A stretch of 64,000 nt of DNA from Rachicladosporium sp. CCFEE 5018 (GCA_002077045.2 KZ111190.1:49990-113989); one strand, 5' to 3'. Shown: positions 20,725-32,324, numbered from the stretch's first letter. Numbers and translations are program-made. The notes: a model not told the origin generated them from the sequence alone.

Positions 20725-22599
20725 TCAGGCGCGCCAGCTGAATTCATGTTAGGAGATGTCCGGGATTTCGAACAAGGGCAGAGCAATCAAGGTACTTACC
20801 GAAAGGCAGGGTGCTTCCAGTCCAGATCTTGGACTGCTTTGTCTGAAAGGCCGTCGAGCTCAGCGTCTATGTCCCTGCTCTCACGCTTCTTGTTGTCAAT
20901 TCTATAGTACACATATCAGCTAAAACGTATGATCATAATGACCGAAACATCGACGTACTTGACGAATAGGAACATTCCAATGCTAGCCAGTAAGATCACG
21001 CTAGAGGTTGCGAGGTTCAAACCGTTGCCAATATGGTAGTTCGGTGTGTCAAATGGCAAGCTAAAGCGTCATCAGCTAAACTCGACTTTTCTCAGCACGC
21101 ATGTGACTTACAAAGCCCAAGTCGATATTAGTCCCCCGATGTTGCCGAACATCACGTTCGTACCTATGGCGGCTGCGCGGGCTGTATCCGAGACAACGTT
21201 GGCCGAAACCTGTGCGTTTGTCAAAGCGCCGAATGAAAACGCTCCAGTCGTTATTAGGAATGTGGCACCATATCGGACCGACGCTGCTTCTGATGCTAAA
21301 AACATCGTGTAGCCGATCATCATGAAAGGACTTGAAGCTAAAAAGAAAATCGTCCGATTGTCCAGGCGCCATGACGCAAAAGGCACGAGTACCGTGAAGA
21401 AAGCGCCGACGATGTAGGGTGGCACTGTGCGAAGCTGCTGCGAAACGACCGTATTCTTCGGGTAGATCGTCCGCACGATCGTGGGTAGGAAGAACGCAAG
21501 ACCCTGAACTGTGACATTGTCAAGCAGGAAGATGAACGAGGTGAGCAGCGTCATCGGGCTGAAAATGCCCTTCAGCATCTTGGCCGCGTCGATCTTGTCG
21601 AGCACCTCGGTCGTGCCAACACGTTCCGACTTGACTCTGGCGATCGCCAGGTCGCGCTCCTCCTGAGTGAGCCACTTTGCGGTCGCCGGCCGGTCAGTAA
21701 GGGTGAAGAAACCGATGATCGCCAAGCCGCATGTAATGATGCCCTCGATCACGAAGATCATTCGCCAGCTGTGCAGCGATCCGACGCTTTCGAGCTTGAG
21801 AATGCCAGAGGCAAGCAGTCCACCGAATGCACCTGCGAGCGGTGCCATGACGATGTACAGCGACAGGCGAAAAGCGAGCTCGCTTCGGCGGTACCATCGG
21901 GACAAATAGTATGCGATACCGGGGAGCATGCCAGCTTCGAAGATGCCCAGAATGAAACGCACACCGCACATCGCCGAGAAGTTGTGCACAAAGGCAGTTC
22001 CTAGGATATCGTTAGAGGGTCTGTGAAGATATGACCTATAAGGGGAGAGATCTGACCAAAGCTACAGATACCGAATAGCAATGTAGTACCTGGAATGAAC
22101 CATCCAGGTCCAATCTTCTTGCAGAGCATGTTTGCCGGGATCTCGAAGAGGATGTAGCTAATATAGAAGCACGAGAGAACAATGTTGTAGTCGTAGCCTT
22201 TCATGTGAAGCTCCTTCTCGAGTCCGGCGAGCTTCGCATTGCCGATGTTGGCGCCTGGCGAACATGAGTATCTCGGCGGTAGGTCGAAGACGTATAGGCA
22301 TTGTTACTTACGATCGATGAAGCAGAACAGGTACAGCAGTGCCACAGTCGGTACAATCATCAAATCGATCTTCAGCCGGAGCTTGCGCTCAGCGACTGGG
22401 TCGAAGTGGACGAGCGCATTTCCATATCTTCGATGCAGTCAGCACATTGCTAGACCAATTGGCCACCAGCTGCGATTTCGACATACCTATCAGTGGCAGC
22501 GTGGCCACGCTCCGCAGCCTCGTGCGCAGTCTCTTCGATTCCACTGACATGGTGCTTTTCATTAGGTACGCGATGCGTCGACGAATCCGGCGAAGCCAT
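20725..22599 (-). CDS. MFS permease, allantoate/nicotinate-type anion:cation symporter, copy 1
   Basis: Seven exons on the minus strand: 22487-22599, 22312-22427, 22057-22254, 21112-22000, 20959-21060, 20800-20901 and 20725-20737. Together they encode 510 residues. Introns are 51-62 nt, and the last exon encodes only the end of 'FRWRA'. Signature pieces are 'LFCFIDRANIGNAKLAGLE', 'YILFEIPANM', 'RFILGIFEAGMLPGIAYYLS' and a WRMIF segment, typical of the fungal Dal5/Tna1-like ACS family with 12 membrane helices. Such permeases import organic anions such as allantoate, nicotinate or related compounds at the plasma membrane. The substrate here cannot be told. It lacks an intron present in copy 2 (63144-63194). 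Confidence 0.88.
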
Positions 22600-23385
22600 G
22601 ATTTATCCGATGGACGTGAGTGTGTATTCGCGAAGTCGGTATGTACAATAGGCTGTCCAGATTTTATCGTCGTACAACCCCTGACAATCCTCTATCTCGT
22701 ATCACGCTTTGACTCTCGGTCGTACTGTCCCGCGTGGATCAGTGTTGCTTGGCTCAACACTCGATCAACATCTCCAAAGTGCGCAAACAAACACCAACTT
22801 GGCTGCTTCTCACGCGACAGCGCACAACCAATCTTATGCTCTCACAGCCCACACCACACAACCAACTCCCGGCCTCGACTCCCCCGGACGAACCCCGCCG
22901 CCACATGGTACACAACGCAGAGCTTACCGTCGCGTGGTGTGGGCTGCCGCGCCTTGGCTATGCTTGGCTGTGGAGTCCAGACTTCAGCATTAGGCGAAGT
23001 AGCACCAGGCAAGCCAGGGCGGTAACAAGCCGCACGAGGGCAAGCAAAGGCCGAAGTCGTGTGTATACATGGGCAATGTGGGCGCCGCGATGTACCGATT
23101 GGACTGGCTGCGTCGTTCGGGATGTGGTGTGGGAGGTGAAGCACGATGTACTTGACAGATCCGATCGACTGGATTCCGAGTCCCGGCGTTGGCTGCCGAA
23201 CGTGAGGCTCATCATTAGGGCTCAATGACATGTCACTGGCGGAAAGGGACCGCGATGGGAAGACCGTCACCTACACGATATGTGACATCGACGTTGGTAG
23301 TACAAATGTGATCAACTTGCTATGCTCGTAATGCTTCCCGTTCCGCTATGCACAAGGACATGTATGTACTCCCGAAAATGCTCCA
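22600..23385. other. Intergenic region between MFS 5' end and ERO1 3' end
   Basis: 786 bases. It contains the MFS promoter side (near 22600) and the ERO1 3' flank. Short open frames are C-rich, show no family resemblance and are rejected. Confidence 0.5.
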
Positions 23386-25263
23386 TTACAGCTCTCTTCT
23401 CTCTGGGAAGAGGTCCTTCTCAGTCGGGAATTGCAGATCAAATACCCTCTCCGGCACAGGCTGGCCGAGCCAGAACGCCAGAAGCCTCCAGACCTCGATG
23501 AACGCGATCTCGGCCAATCTTTTCGGCAGCGTCACCCAAGACTTGAGCACGAAGATCATGGCGAGATACACTGTACTGAGCTCCTGCTTGAGGACTGACA
23601 TGACAGTCTCCTCCTCATCCTGATGTCGTCGCTCCTCAAAAGTCTCGAAGTCATCCAGATCATCCAGATCGGGCAATGCACTCGAAGACTCCGAAGGCGA
23701 GCTGACCGGCGCAGCCGAAGACGCGGGCGCCTCAACACCAGTTGTCTCAGCCTCGACAGCTGCTCGGAAGTACTCCAGCGCCTTGAGCGCAGAGCTGGTC
23801 TTGTCCAGCGTGTTGATCAACGCGACTAGCTCAGTGCGTCTAAGCAGTGGCTTCTCTTGTCCCACGTCGCCGTGCCCGAACTCGAACAGCACCTTCAACG
23901 CAGTGCCAAATCCATTGGTTTGCAGTTTACCCCAAAGACGACACTTGTCGCAGCCTACGCAGTCCATAATGCGACTGACGTTCCTGAAGCGATTGCGAAA
24001 GTCTTCTTTCAACTCCACACCAGTCAAGGTGTGGTCAGTAAACATGACACTCTCATCGAAGATCTTCGGTCCAGCCGGTATAGCGTCCGCGAGCACGGTG
24101 ATCATCTTCTTCGTCCTCGCATCTTGCACAGTGTCGCCGGTGCAGAACGTGTAATCCTGCACGTAATCGCGAAGCTTGCCCACTGCTCGCAACAGAAAAG
24201 CGTAGTTGAAGTACAGATTCGAGATTCGCTCTGGCTTACTGTGCAGTCGGTCTTTATAGCATTTCAGATTCGGACCCCACTCGCCAGTGGTCTGGTTGAG
24301 GTAGTCGTAGCAAAGATGCGTGGAGATGGAAGTGTGCATGCCGGAGATCACGCGATGGAAGACTCGCTTCTCGAGGCACTCGTCTTCGAAGTCTGGCCCA
24401 TCCTCTGCTGCGCCCGCAGACTGAGCCTGTTGTCGATCATGTGCTTTCATGACTTGCTTAAAGTCCATTGCCGCCTGCGCCTGGTTCTGCGAGAAGGGCG
24501 AGAAGGGGTCCGAATTGGGAGGGCTGGCGCTTTGGCTCTTGATGGCTCCAGGCTTCGAAAAGCAGTTCTCCCGGTATATCGCATCCCACACCTGGTGTGC
24601 GCCTTCTCCAGAGTACCCAGTGAACCTCTCTGGGTTGTCGTTCAGACTGACATAGTCGCCCTTGGTGCCAGCGCCCTCGTCTTCGGGCACGCAATAATCC
24701 CTCTCGTCGCACTCATCATCATACTCTACTACGCAGCTTTCGCCCACACCATCGCCCAGCTCGCCCTGTAAGGGTCTCTGTAGTTCTCGTTGCTCCTTTC
24801 TAGGTGGATGCTTCGCCTTCGGGCCCTCCAATCGACTAAGCTCCTCCGCCTTCCAGATATCTGGTATGTCTCCCTCGTTCTCAATCGTGGTTACTGCACA
24901 TGCTATGTTCCCACATAGCCCGTTCTCATCGCTCCAAAACGGGCATTGTTTATCGTACAGATTCAGTCGGTAGTAGGAGAAGAAGTCGGTGTTGTTTGCT
25001 AGACTCCGGACATAAGGATGAAGTCGTGTGTTCAGCTGATCGAGATCGGCGTAGGAGGCACATGCGTCTGAGACTTTGGCCTGGGGTTCGAACTGGAAGG
25101 ATATGAGATGTGTTCGCGTTTTGCAAGCAAGAGAGGTAGGACTTACAGCGCAGACATCTGGACTTGCTTGCGAAGGTGTTGCAGCAGCCGCGCGGACCAA
25201 GCAGTGGTCGCTGAAGAGGGCGAACACCGCGAGATAGAAAGCGCGGGACGTAGAAGACTTCAT
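23386..25263 (-). CDS. ERO1: Endoplasmic reticulum oxidoreductin 1
   Basis: Two exons, 25147-25263 and 23386-25092, give 607 residues. The 54-nt intron (25093-25146, GTAAGT donor) has no stop and keeps frame, so an unspliced reading would wrongly add 18 residues. Residues 1-26 look like a signal peptide. Next come 'CPFW' and the shuttle cysteines C99-x4-C104. The active-site motif C-x2-C-x2-C lies at 417-423, followed by 'LWGKLQTNGFGTALKVLFE', the FAD-binding core. A Ser/Ala/Glu-rich tail precedes a C-terminal hydrophobic stretch. The enzyme oxidises protein disulfide isomerase in the ER lumen using FAD and oxygen (family knowledge). It has no matching copy in this window. Confidence 0.95.
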   Translation of the reverse strand: MKSSTSRAFYLAVFALFSDHCLVRAAAATPSQASPDVCAVSPTSLACKTRTHLISFQFEPQAKVSDACASYADLDQLNTRLHPYVRSLANNTDFFSYYRLNLYDKQCPFWSDENGLCGNIACAVTTIENEGDIPDIWKAEELSRLEGPKAKHPPRKEQRELQRPLQGELGDGVGESCVVEYDDECDERDYCVPEDEGAGTKGDYVSLNDNPERFTGYSGEGAHQVWDAIYRENCFSKPGAIKSQSASPPNSDPFSPFSQNQAQAAMDFKQVMKAHDRQQAQSAGAAEDGPDFEDECLEKRVFHRVISGMHTSISTHLCYDYLNQTTGEWGPNLKCYKDRLHSKPERISNLYFNYAFLLRAVGKLRDYVQDYTFCTGDTVQDARTKKMITVLADAIPAGPKIFDESVMFTDHTLTGVELKEDFRNRFRNVSRIMDCVGCDKCRLWGKLQTNGFGTALKVLFEFGHGDVGQEKPLLRRTELVALINTLDKTSSALKALEYFRAAVEAETTGVEAPASSAAPVSSPSESSSALPDLDDLDDFETFEERRHQDEEETVMSVLKQELSTVYLAMIFVLKSWVTLPKRLAEIAFIEVWRLLAFWLGQPVPERVFDLQFPTEKDLFPERREL

Positions 25264-26511
25264 CTCAGTCCAGTGCTCAACTGTGCAAGTCCAGAGTCAG
25301 CACTGCTGCAGAGGAATCGCGTTATACACATTTGCTTACAAGGAGAAACCGAGCAGTCACTGCCGTCGACGTCACGTTTCAATGGCTATTCAGGCTCCGT
25401 TGCGGATGTGGTCAAGTGTCCGGAAGAAGAGGAAACAAAGGAAGGATCCGTGAGGATTAGTAAGTAACGAGCGATCCAGTCTCTAGAGGCTCATGTATGT
25501 ACAGACATATAGGAGAAGAGTAGACGGTGGGAAGGCAGTTTTACATCGTTGGCAGGCTGATTACAGATCGCGCTCGTCAGACGTTGAATGTTCCGTGATC
25601 CGTCGCGATCATGAAAGGTGGCTTTGACGATGCAGGAACGTGGCACTGTGGCGTAGAACGCACGACCCGACCCGCCGACTTCTTTCCGAATTCGACTTCT
25701 TCGACGAAGGCTCCGAACATGTGCGAGGGTCAATCGTCTGCACATATGAGTACGAGACTTGTCAAGACATGAAGCGACAAACCTGTGGAAAGCGCAGATA
25801 GCTGGCTCGCAGCATCATGGCCACTGTGAACATCGGGAATTTCTACGTGTCAGCCTTCACTTAGGATTGCTACGTTTTCTCGGCTCTGGACGACTTGCTG
25901 GGGCGATAGCATGTCTGCCCTCACGATGCCTTGAAACTACGGCTACCCCATAGACCATAGGGGTACGCCCACCAACACTCTGGGTTGGAGTCTCTGGAGC
26001 AACTCTTTACTCAGGTCAGTTTCCCTCCTCCTCTTCCAGCGCAGCACCAGCACCAGCAGCACAACAATGATGAGATTCCATCACCCATACAGCCTTAGGA
26101 AGAGCCGTATGAACCACGATGCATCGACAAATGCCCAATCGTAATGTTTAGAAAAGGGAGTCTGAAATCTCAGCCGCTATCCACTGATATCACGAAACAA
26201 CAAGACCTGGTACAGGACGCTGACTCTGATCTTGTAGGCAACGATGACTGGAATGCGCATTCCGTACTGGGCTCAAGGCTGAGGGTCATGCAGGTGAGCA
26301 GCCGTAGGGGTAGTGTAGTGAAAAGGATATTGCTCATGCCCACCGTGGCAAGTGCAGACAACGGCGAATCACGATTTGGGAAACAAGACCTGTAGAGCCA
26401 ATGTACCCTTGTCCTATCTTACTCCAATCGAATCACACGAAATCACAAGAAGTACATCGCTTTCGCTGCGTCTCAATCGTCATCAAAGTGCCTCCCTTTC
26501 AACCCATCCCC
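25264..26511. other. Intergenic region between ERO1 and RING gene
   Basis: 1248 bases containing the ERO1 promoter and the RING gene 3' flank. The open frames at 25759-25953 and 26144-26395 resemble no family and have no intron/exon support. Nothing else was seen. Confidence 0.5.
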
Positions 26512-27783
26512 TCACCGCTGCGCCGTCCTAGCAGCCTCCAGCTCCCCCGGCGTCCTGTTAACCCCCTGCGGCGCTCCAACCTGTGCCTGCGTCCCTCGTC
26601 GTCCAAACACGCCAGGTAACCTCACAGTCGGCAGCCGCTCTCTCCAACCAGCACCCTGCCTCGTCGGCTCTCCCTCCATCGGTTCTTCCCTCCGCACAGC
26701 GAATGGGCTTGGCCGATCCCGCCCGGCGAAACCCATAGGCCCCATGACGAACATCCTCGGCCGGAACGGCATCGCGCCACGTCCACCCATCCATACGCCT
26801 TGCGGCTGCGCTGGCATACCCAGCAGTGCTGCGGCTCTCGCTTCCTCTGCATCAGAGCGAGGTTTCGGCACGTAGTAGTCTGCTTTACACAGCGGGCAGC
26901 ACGCCCGTCGGGAAGTGAGCCAAGGGTCTACACAAGCAGCGTGGAAGGCGTGGCCGCAGGTCAGTCCACGGACGTCGTCTGTATCTTCGAGTGTGTCGAG
27001 GCAGATTGCGCAGCAGTCGCCAGGAGTGGCGAGCAGTTCCGGCGCAGTGGCAGCCGTGGCTATTGGGTCGTCTTCGTCTTCCTCGAGATCGTCGAGAGAG
27101 GTGCGGTGGGCAGGTGTCGTGGGAGCTACTGGGGTGGTGGTGTCGTGCGTCATCTGTTTCTCGGGTGTCGAAGGGCTCGCGGCAGCAGCGGAGGACTCTT
27201 CGCCGCCTGTTGTCTTTGCGAGTGCTGCTTCTCGTGCCATACTCAGTGCTGTAGTTGGGCGCGCAGTGTCTTCGCTTTGTCGCTCGTTGACGTTCGCAAG
27301 TGGACTGCTCGGCACGTCCTTGATGCTAGCAGGGCGGCTCAATGAAGCAGTAACACCACCTGCAGCTGGCAGACCCTCAGCCTCTCGTGTAGATCGCCAT
27401 GTCTTGTACTTTGTAAGTGGGAAGCGCTCGTTCACATCCTCCATCGACATGAGCTTCTTCTCCCGCCTCCTCCTGTGCGGCCGCGGCATTTGCGATAGAT
27501 CGATTGGCTCACCATTCGCGCCCATCGCTCGCATCTGTCGGTTGCGCTGGTTGTATCGGAAGCAGTACTTGACGCCGACAATGATCCTGGAGTGAATTGT
27601 CAGTTATGGTCGCATCCATACTCGTACCCACAACCGAACCTACCATAAGTTCGTGAAGACCACGCCGAATCCCAGTGCCACAAAGAACAGCAATGGAGAG
27701 CTCGTCGGCCCTCCACCACCAGGCTGTCCAGTCTGCGTTGGCGATGTAATCGGCGCACTCGCCGTAGAGGTCGTGGACGACAT
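26512..27783 (-). CDS. Single-pass membrane RING-H2 finger protein (putative E3 ubiquitin ligase)
   Basis: Two exons, 27644-27783 and 26512-27586, with a 57-nt intron, encode 404 residues. A Ser/Thr/Gly/Pro-rich N-terminus precedes one membrane helix at about residues 30-55 ('LLFFVALGFGVVF'), spanning the splice junction. A basic segment follows ('RPHRRRREKK'). The RING-H2 domain reads C-A-I-C ... C-G-H-A-F-H ... C-P-L-C, at about residues 236-278. The tail is Gly/Arg/Pro-rich. Membrane RING-H2 proteins usually act as E3 ligases in endomembrane quality control or trafficking. The specific role is unknown. It is divergent from the cation exchanger gene. Confidence 0.85.
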
Positions 27784-28922
27784 CTTGCCTCTATGTGCTC
27801 TTGCTTATCGCTAGGGATCGCAAGTGTATTCAACCGTCCTGAGCGACCGCCCTGGTAATGAGATGTTTCCTTCAATCAAAGCTATCGTCCTGAATGACCA
27901 GTGCGCAGTGAATGCTGTCGTTGATCCGCTGCTGACACGGCCTCCAGAATGCGATTGCGAAGTGATGCGGCGTATAGCGACGGTCCTGTATGCTCGAAGT
28001 CCAAAGTCGAGTATCAGATGCGCAGTCGTCTCGATCCTCCAAGTGACGATATGTTGTTTATGACGCCGAGTCCTGCCTCGTGGCAAACACCACTCCTCCC
28101 GCTCCTGGACTCTGTCGTCGAGGTGTAGATGGTATGTCGATCTCGCGGCGCAGTGCAGCTCCGGTCCCGGCGTGTCGTGTGTTGATCTCTCGCCTCTAGT
28201 TCACTACAATGTCCTCAATGCTGTCCTTCACGTCCAAAACAATACCAAACGACGGTCTTTCACCTCCCAAGACCTCAGCAGTGGCAAAGGTGTCCGCTTA
28301 CCGGCACAATCGAAGGTGTAGTGATCGAGTGCTTGTCCACGGGACTGGCTGCCACCGGGACCAATAACCTTGGCACGATTGATCGGCGCTAACTATCTCG
28401 AGACTGGTGCAAAAATCAAGACTCGCGGCGGGTGGGGTCGACCACATCATGGGTGTCTGTCTAGCACGAGCTCGAGCAGGTATTTGCATGCACGTTGGAC
28501 TGAGGCAGAAGGAAGATCTGGAGATGTCACCGCGGAGAGATGTGAAGCGATGGAATTGTCATTGTACCCTTGCGGATGCAGCCGGAGAGACATAAGACTA
28601 TCAAAACAGGGTCACATTCTTACAGTAGACTAATACTGCAACCGCGTATCTTACTTACTATCGCGTATAGAAACACAAGGCTATTGAGTTGTTGTATACG
28701 AATTTTTACTTACACGTCAACAAGCGAGGGCCATGACCGTCATGGTGTCGCCGTCGGATTAGTGGCCGCATTTGTGTTGAAGTCGAGGAATAAGAGCTAC
28801 GTGACTCGCGTCCTATCCGTACTGTGCGTCGTAATATACGCTTTCGCAGTCCCTCAGTCAGAACAACAACTGTAAGCATCCAAACACTGACCATTTGTAG
28901 CAGCACATTTCCTCCATGCAGC
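27784..28922. promoter_or_regulatory. Divergent intergenic region, RING / CaCA exchanger
   Basis: 1139 bases. It should contain both promoters. I see no gene in it. The frame of the exchanger is open back to an ATG at 28824, so a slightly longer N-terminus cannot be excluded. Confidence 0.45.
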
Positions 28923-30176
28923 ATGCCGGATGGGGAAGTCGTCGCCTTCAGCGCTGCATCCTTTGTTTGTGCACTCTTTGTGCTTGAATTCGGCGCCGAC
29001 AAATTCATCGACCATACCGCCATTGTTGCACGGCGTACTGGAGTCTCCCAAACCATCATCGCTCTACTCACTGCAGGCGCGGAGTGGGAAGAGGTGAAAA
29101 CGGAGTCTTGGTCGTTATGAAGAAGCCTACGTTAACTTACGACGTAGTTAGCTGTCGTGGTCTTCTCAATCGCTCATCACCGCCCATCTCTCGCCCTTGG
29201 CAATGTTGTCGGTTCGGCAATCTCCAATATCCTCGGCGCTTTCTCGCTCGGCCTGCTCTTCCACAAAGATGATACGGCTGTATTCGACCGCAGTTCGAGG
29301 CTGTATTCCCTGCTGCTCGTAGCCATAACCAGCCTGGCAGCTGTGCTTTTGAGCTTCGGGCGCCCTACGGCGTGGAAAGCCTTCGGTGGCATCTCTGTTT
29401 GCCTTTTTGTTATCTACGTCTGCTCTATTGCCTGGGCGATCAGCAAAGGGCGTATCGCGGCGCCAGAGCTATCCGACAGCAATGACAGCGATTCTGAAGT
29501 AGATGACGCGCAAGGAAACCCTCCTGAAAGGGCGAGTGTTGCTTCGCGCCAGCAAGGAGACACAAGTGTCGAACATTTGCGGGAACCGTTGCTAGGCAAT
29601 TGGAACGCCCAGAACACAACCAGGCCTGTGTTTGCTCGATCATCTCGTGAAGAGACGTTCTCTCCAGGCTCTCCTGCAACCGAGCTCCCTGGCAGTCCTG
29701 CGCAAAGACCATCACAGCATAGCCTTACATATCATGTTGGGCTCCTTCTCGTCGGGTTCATTGCACTCCTCGTTAGCGCATATGTTCTGTCACAAGCAGC
29801 ATCGACGCTGGCCACCGAATTTGCGATATCAGATGTCCTCTTTGGCATTATCATACTGTCCATTGCAACCACCATACCCGAGAAATTCATCGCCGCAGTC
29901 AGTGGTTCCAGGGGCCACATGGGAATCATGGTTGCCAACACCGTGGGTAGTAACATCTTCCTGCTAACGTTGTGCATGGGAATAATATTCATGACCACGG
30001 ACGGAGAAATGATTGAAGATTCTATCAATCTCTCTGAGATCGGCGTCATGCTTGGGTCTACAGTATGGATGACATTCAGCATATGGTACGGAGCGAGAAG
30101 GGCGCGGTATACCGGGGCTGCTATGCTGGCAGCCTACATTGTCTTCATCGTTTTGGAATTTACCTTATTGCGATAA
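28923..30176 (+). CDS. Sodium/calcium exchanger (CaCA) family membrane protein
   Basis: Two exons, 28923-29093 and 29148-30176, give 399 residues. The 54-nt intron falls after 'GAEWEE'. The protein has two CaCA repeats. The first contains 'LTAGAEWEELAVVV' and 'LALGNVVGSAISNILGAF'. The second contains 'LSIATTIPEKFIAAVSG' and 'MVANTVGSNIFLLTL'. These are the alpha-repeat motifs, with acidic and Asn/Ser ion-coordinating residues. About ten membrane helices flank a polar acidic loop (about residues 150-225). It likely exchanges Ca2+ or another cation for H+ or Na+ across an internal or plasma membrane. The ion is not determinable here. The length fits the short, eukaryotic/bacterial YfkE-like forms. 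Confidence 0.85.
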
Positions 30177-30463
30177 GAATAGTCTTGAGCAATCTCTGTG
30201 GCCTCTTTAAGATGCGTCAGTCCAGAGTCACTTTGTTTACACTTGGGTTCACTTGACTATGGATTGTTGAAACGGCGCTTGAGAAGCATTTAGGACATTG
30301 ATAGTGAGATGGAAATGCAAAGGTGTCTCGTCGCACCGGGCGTCTCTCCACAGCGGGGCGGACCATAGATAATAAGATGGTATCTTGATCGTCTATGGAG
30401 CAGCTACGTGTAGCCTGTCTATGCCAATGTCTTTCCTCAACGCCAATCAATGCACTCTAGTGG

Positions 30464-31588
30464 CTACCGAAAGCCAGCCTTGCGACCAGGTCTCTCCTCT
30501 TCGTCGTCAGTTCCTCCGTCGCCAACATCGAACACATCCCTCTCCGCGGCATCCTCATCGTCCGTAAACTCATCTCGATACCCGTCCTCCGCATCCTCAT
30601 CAGCATAAGCAGTATGCAACGACATATCGTCATCCCCTTGCCGAAAGCCAGATCGCACACCTCCCTCATCTCCCGACCGTCTCCCCGCTTCTCCTCCAGC
30701 AGCGCCCTCTTCTTCCCTCTCCAGCTCCTCAGCCCTAGCCTTCGTTCTCGTCCAAATGAACCATCCAGTCGCGATCCCCGCAGCCATGCCGAGCAGAATA
30801 CTAGCATAGCTTACAGCCTTGGTCTTCGCGTCCATCTTCGTCTCTGCCAGCTGCCCAATCTGCCGTCCAATGAACACATGCAGGAGCAGCTTCGGCGTGA
30901 CTGCTGCCGTTGCCAATGCGAAGTTATACCATGTCACTGTGGGTATGGTGCTGATTGCACCATTGCTGAGACTGTAGGGTAGTGGGCACAGTCGGATCAT
31001 CATGAGCAGCTTCAGACCATCGTGTTTCAATACCAAGCTCAGCGCGGCGAACTGCTTGTTCTTATCCGTCATTCGACCCACGAAGCTCTTGAGCAGTGTC
31101 CGGCTGACGATGAAGCTGAGCGTGCTCCCCAGTACCGTGGCCGTGCTGACAATGAACCACCCATGCATGCCGTACACAAATCCCGCAAGCGTAACGCAAG
31201 TCGAGTACCCTATCATCGGTGGGAAGGAGACCAGTATAGTCATGAACCACAGTATCAACCATCCTCCTGGGAGTGCGCGCCAACTCACAGCCACGGGCTT
31301 CAGACGTGCGAAGACCTTCTCATGGTAGATGAACGTCAGGACCAGGCCGACTATGAGCGCAACGTTCAGGGCTACGAGGGCAGCTTGTTGGAGGGGTGGA
31401 AGGCGTAGGAAGGCGCGGAGAAATCGGTCGTTGTAGGCTTGTATCGTGTCAAGTGTGCCTTTCCGGCGAGGGGAGGCATTCGGACGTCGGCGGGTGAATG
31501 AGGAAGTTGAGCGGCTGAGAGGTTCGTCTTCGATATCTTGGTCGGTCGGAAGGGCAAGGGAGCGCGGGTTGGGGGTGTAGTCTGGCAT
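30464..31588 (-). CDS. TVP38: Tvp38/TMEM64 (SNARE-associated, DedA superfamily) membrane protein
   Basis: A 374-residue single-exon protein. A disordered N-terminus (1-60) with Arg/Ser stretches is followed by a first helix ('ALVALNVALIVGLVLTF') and the Tvp38/VTT core at about 105-270. Recognisable pieces are 'FPPMIGYSTCVTLAGFVYG', 'LGSTLSFIVSR', 'MMIRLCPLPYSLSNGAIS' and 'LATAAVTPKLLLHVFIGRQI'. A final helix and an acidic cytosolic tail close the protein. Tvp38 family proteins reside in Golgi-type membranes and belong to the superfamily containing lipid scramblases. The exact function in fungi is unsettled. It converges with the exchanger gene. Confidence 0.9.
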   Translation of the reverse strand: MPDYTPNPRSLALPTDQDIEDEPLSRSTSSFTRRRPNASPRRKGTLDTIQAYNDRFLRAFLRLPPLQQAALVALNVALIVGLVLTFIYHEKVFARLKPVAVSWRALPGGWLILWFMTILVSFPPMIGYSTCVTLAGFVYGMHGWFIVSTATVLGSTLSFIVSRTLLKSFVGRMTDKNKQFAALSLVLKHDGLKLLMMIRLCPLPYSLSNGAISTIPTVTWYNFALATAAVTPKLLLHVFIGRQIGQLAETKMDAKTKAVSYASILLGMAAGIATGWFIWTRTKARAEELEREEEGAAGGEAGRRSGDEGGVRSGFRQGDDDMSLHTAYADEDAEDGYRDEFTDDEDAAERDVFDVGDGGTDDEEERPGRKAGFR

Positions 31589-31965
31589 CGTTGGCGACTG
31601 TTGAGGAGATACCGAGAGTCGGCCGCGATTGATGCGACAAAGAATTGTTCAGGTGAAGGAAATGCGGAGACGAAGGCTAGGCCTGGTGCCTGATTGAGGT
31701 TGAGGCTAAGGATGCATTGGCGCTGTGCCTCGAGTAATCGCGAGGCCAGGCGTTCGAATGCGCGAAGGAGCTGATGCCGCGCGCTTCAAGCGATGATGTA
31801 ACTTGCCCCGGCTGTGCCTGCCTTTGTTTGCTCGGCAGACGGAGCCCGGCGCGGCGTTTCGCCGAGAGATGTCAGAAAGTCTGTCTTGCGACTTCATCGA
31901 GGTCTGGACGAGTATCCATTACCACGCCCTGCTAGACATTCTTGTGCACGCCAGAGTTCTACAAG
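31589..31965. promoter_or_regulatory. Divergent promoter region, TVP38 / mL53
   Basis: 377 bases between divergent starts. An in-frame ATG at 31942 would add eight residues to mL53, but the family N-terminus favours 31966. Nothing else was seen. Confidence 0.45.
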
Positions 31966-32324
31966 ATGCTCACCAAATACCTCACCTCGATCTCCACATC
32001 CTTCTCGCCCTTCTCGCCCAAGTCCGGCAAGACTGCGCGCAACTTCCTCGCCCTCCTCCCGCCCAATGCCCGGAGTACAATGAGCATAGATGTGAAGTTA
32101 TTGAACCGAGATCAGGCACATATGCCTGCAGTATTGCAACTGAAGTTCAGTGAGTACGCTCTTGTGGCGTATAAACAACGCCAATCGGGTAGAAGCTGAC
32201 TTCCAATGCAGAGGACGGCAAGGAGATGGCGCTCGATCTGGAGAAAATGAAGATCCGAGATATCCAGGCGGAGGTCGACAGACATTCCCGAGTCTTGAAG
32301 AGAGGAGAGGAGCTCAATGGATGA
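31966..32324 (+). CDS. MRPL44: Mitochondrial large-subunit ribosomal protein mL53 (MRPL44)
   Basis: Two exons, 31966-32149 and 32212-32324, with a 62-nt intron, encode 98 residues. The opening 'MLTKYLTSISTSFSPF', the middle 'ALLPPNARS' and the end 'KIRDIQAEVDRHSRVL' match the short fungal mL53/Mrpl44 family, whose usual length is about 98. It is a subunit of the mitochondrial 54S ribosomal particle. The junction (TTC A|AG GAC) restores the conserved 'LKFKDGKEM' stretch. No cleavable presequence is evident, which is normal for this family. Confidence 0.92.

Larger units (their letters stand above)
1..22128. repeat. Copy 1 of a large collinear duplication
   Basis: This stretch is matched in the same gene order and orientation by 41691-64000. 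The match covers seven shared gene positions and their intergenic DNA, and position 22128 corresponds to the last base of the window. Bases 1-1133 are identical to 41691-42823. Beyond that the copies differ by scattered substitutions, mostly silent within genes. The only large non-homologous block is about 15510-16860. Whether this is a real direct duplication, a homeologous region or a haplotype contig cannot be decided from the sequence. Confidence 0.9.

Noticed and set aside
22842..23270. 142-codon minus-strand open frame between MFS and ERO1
   Set aside because: Composition is unlike the neighbouring genes, no family resemblance or splice-supported extension was seen, and several overlapping frames of similar length occur here by chance.
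23386..25263. Unspliced 625-residue reading of ERO1
   Set aside because: The in-frame 54-nt stretch has a consensus GTAAGT donor and an AG acceptor, and its removal restores family-like spacing, so the 607-residue spliced form is preferred.
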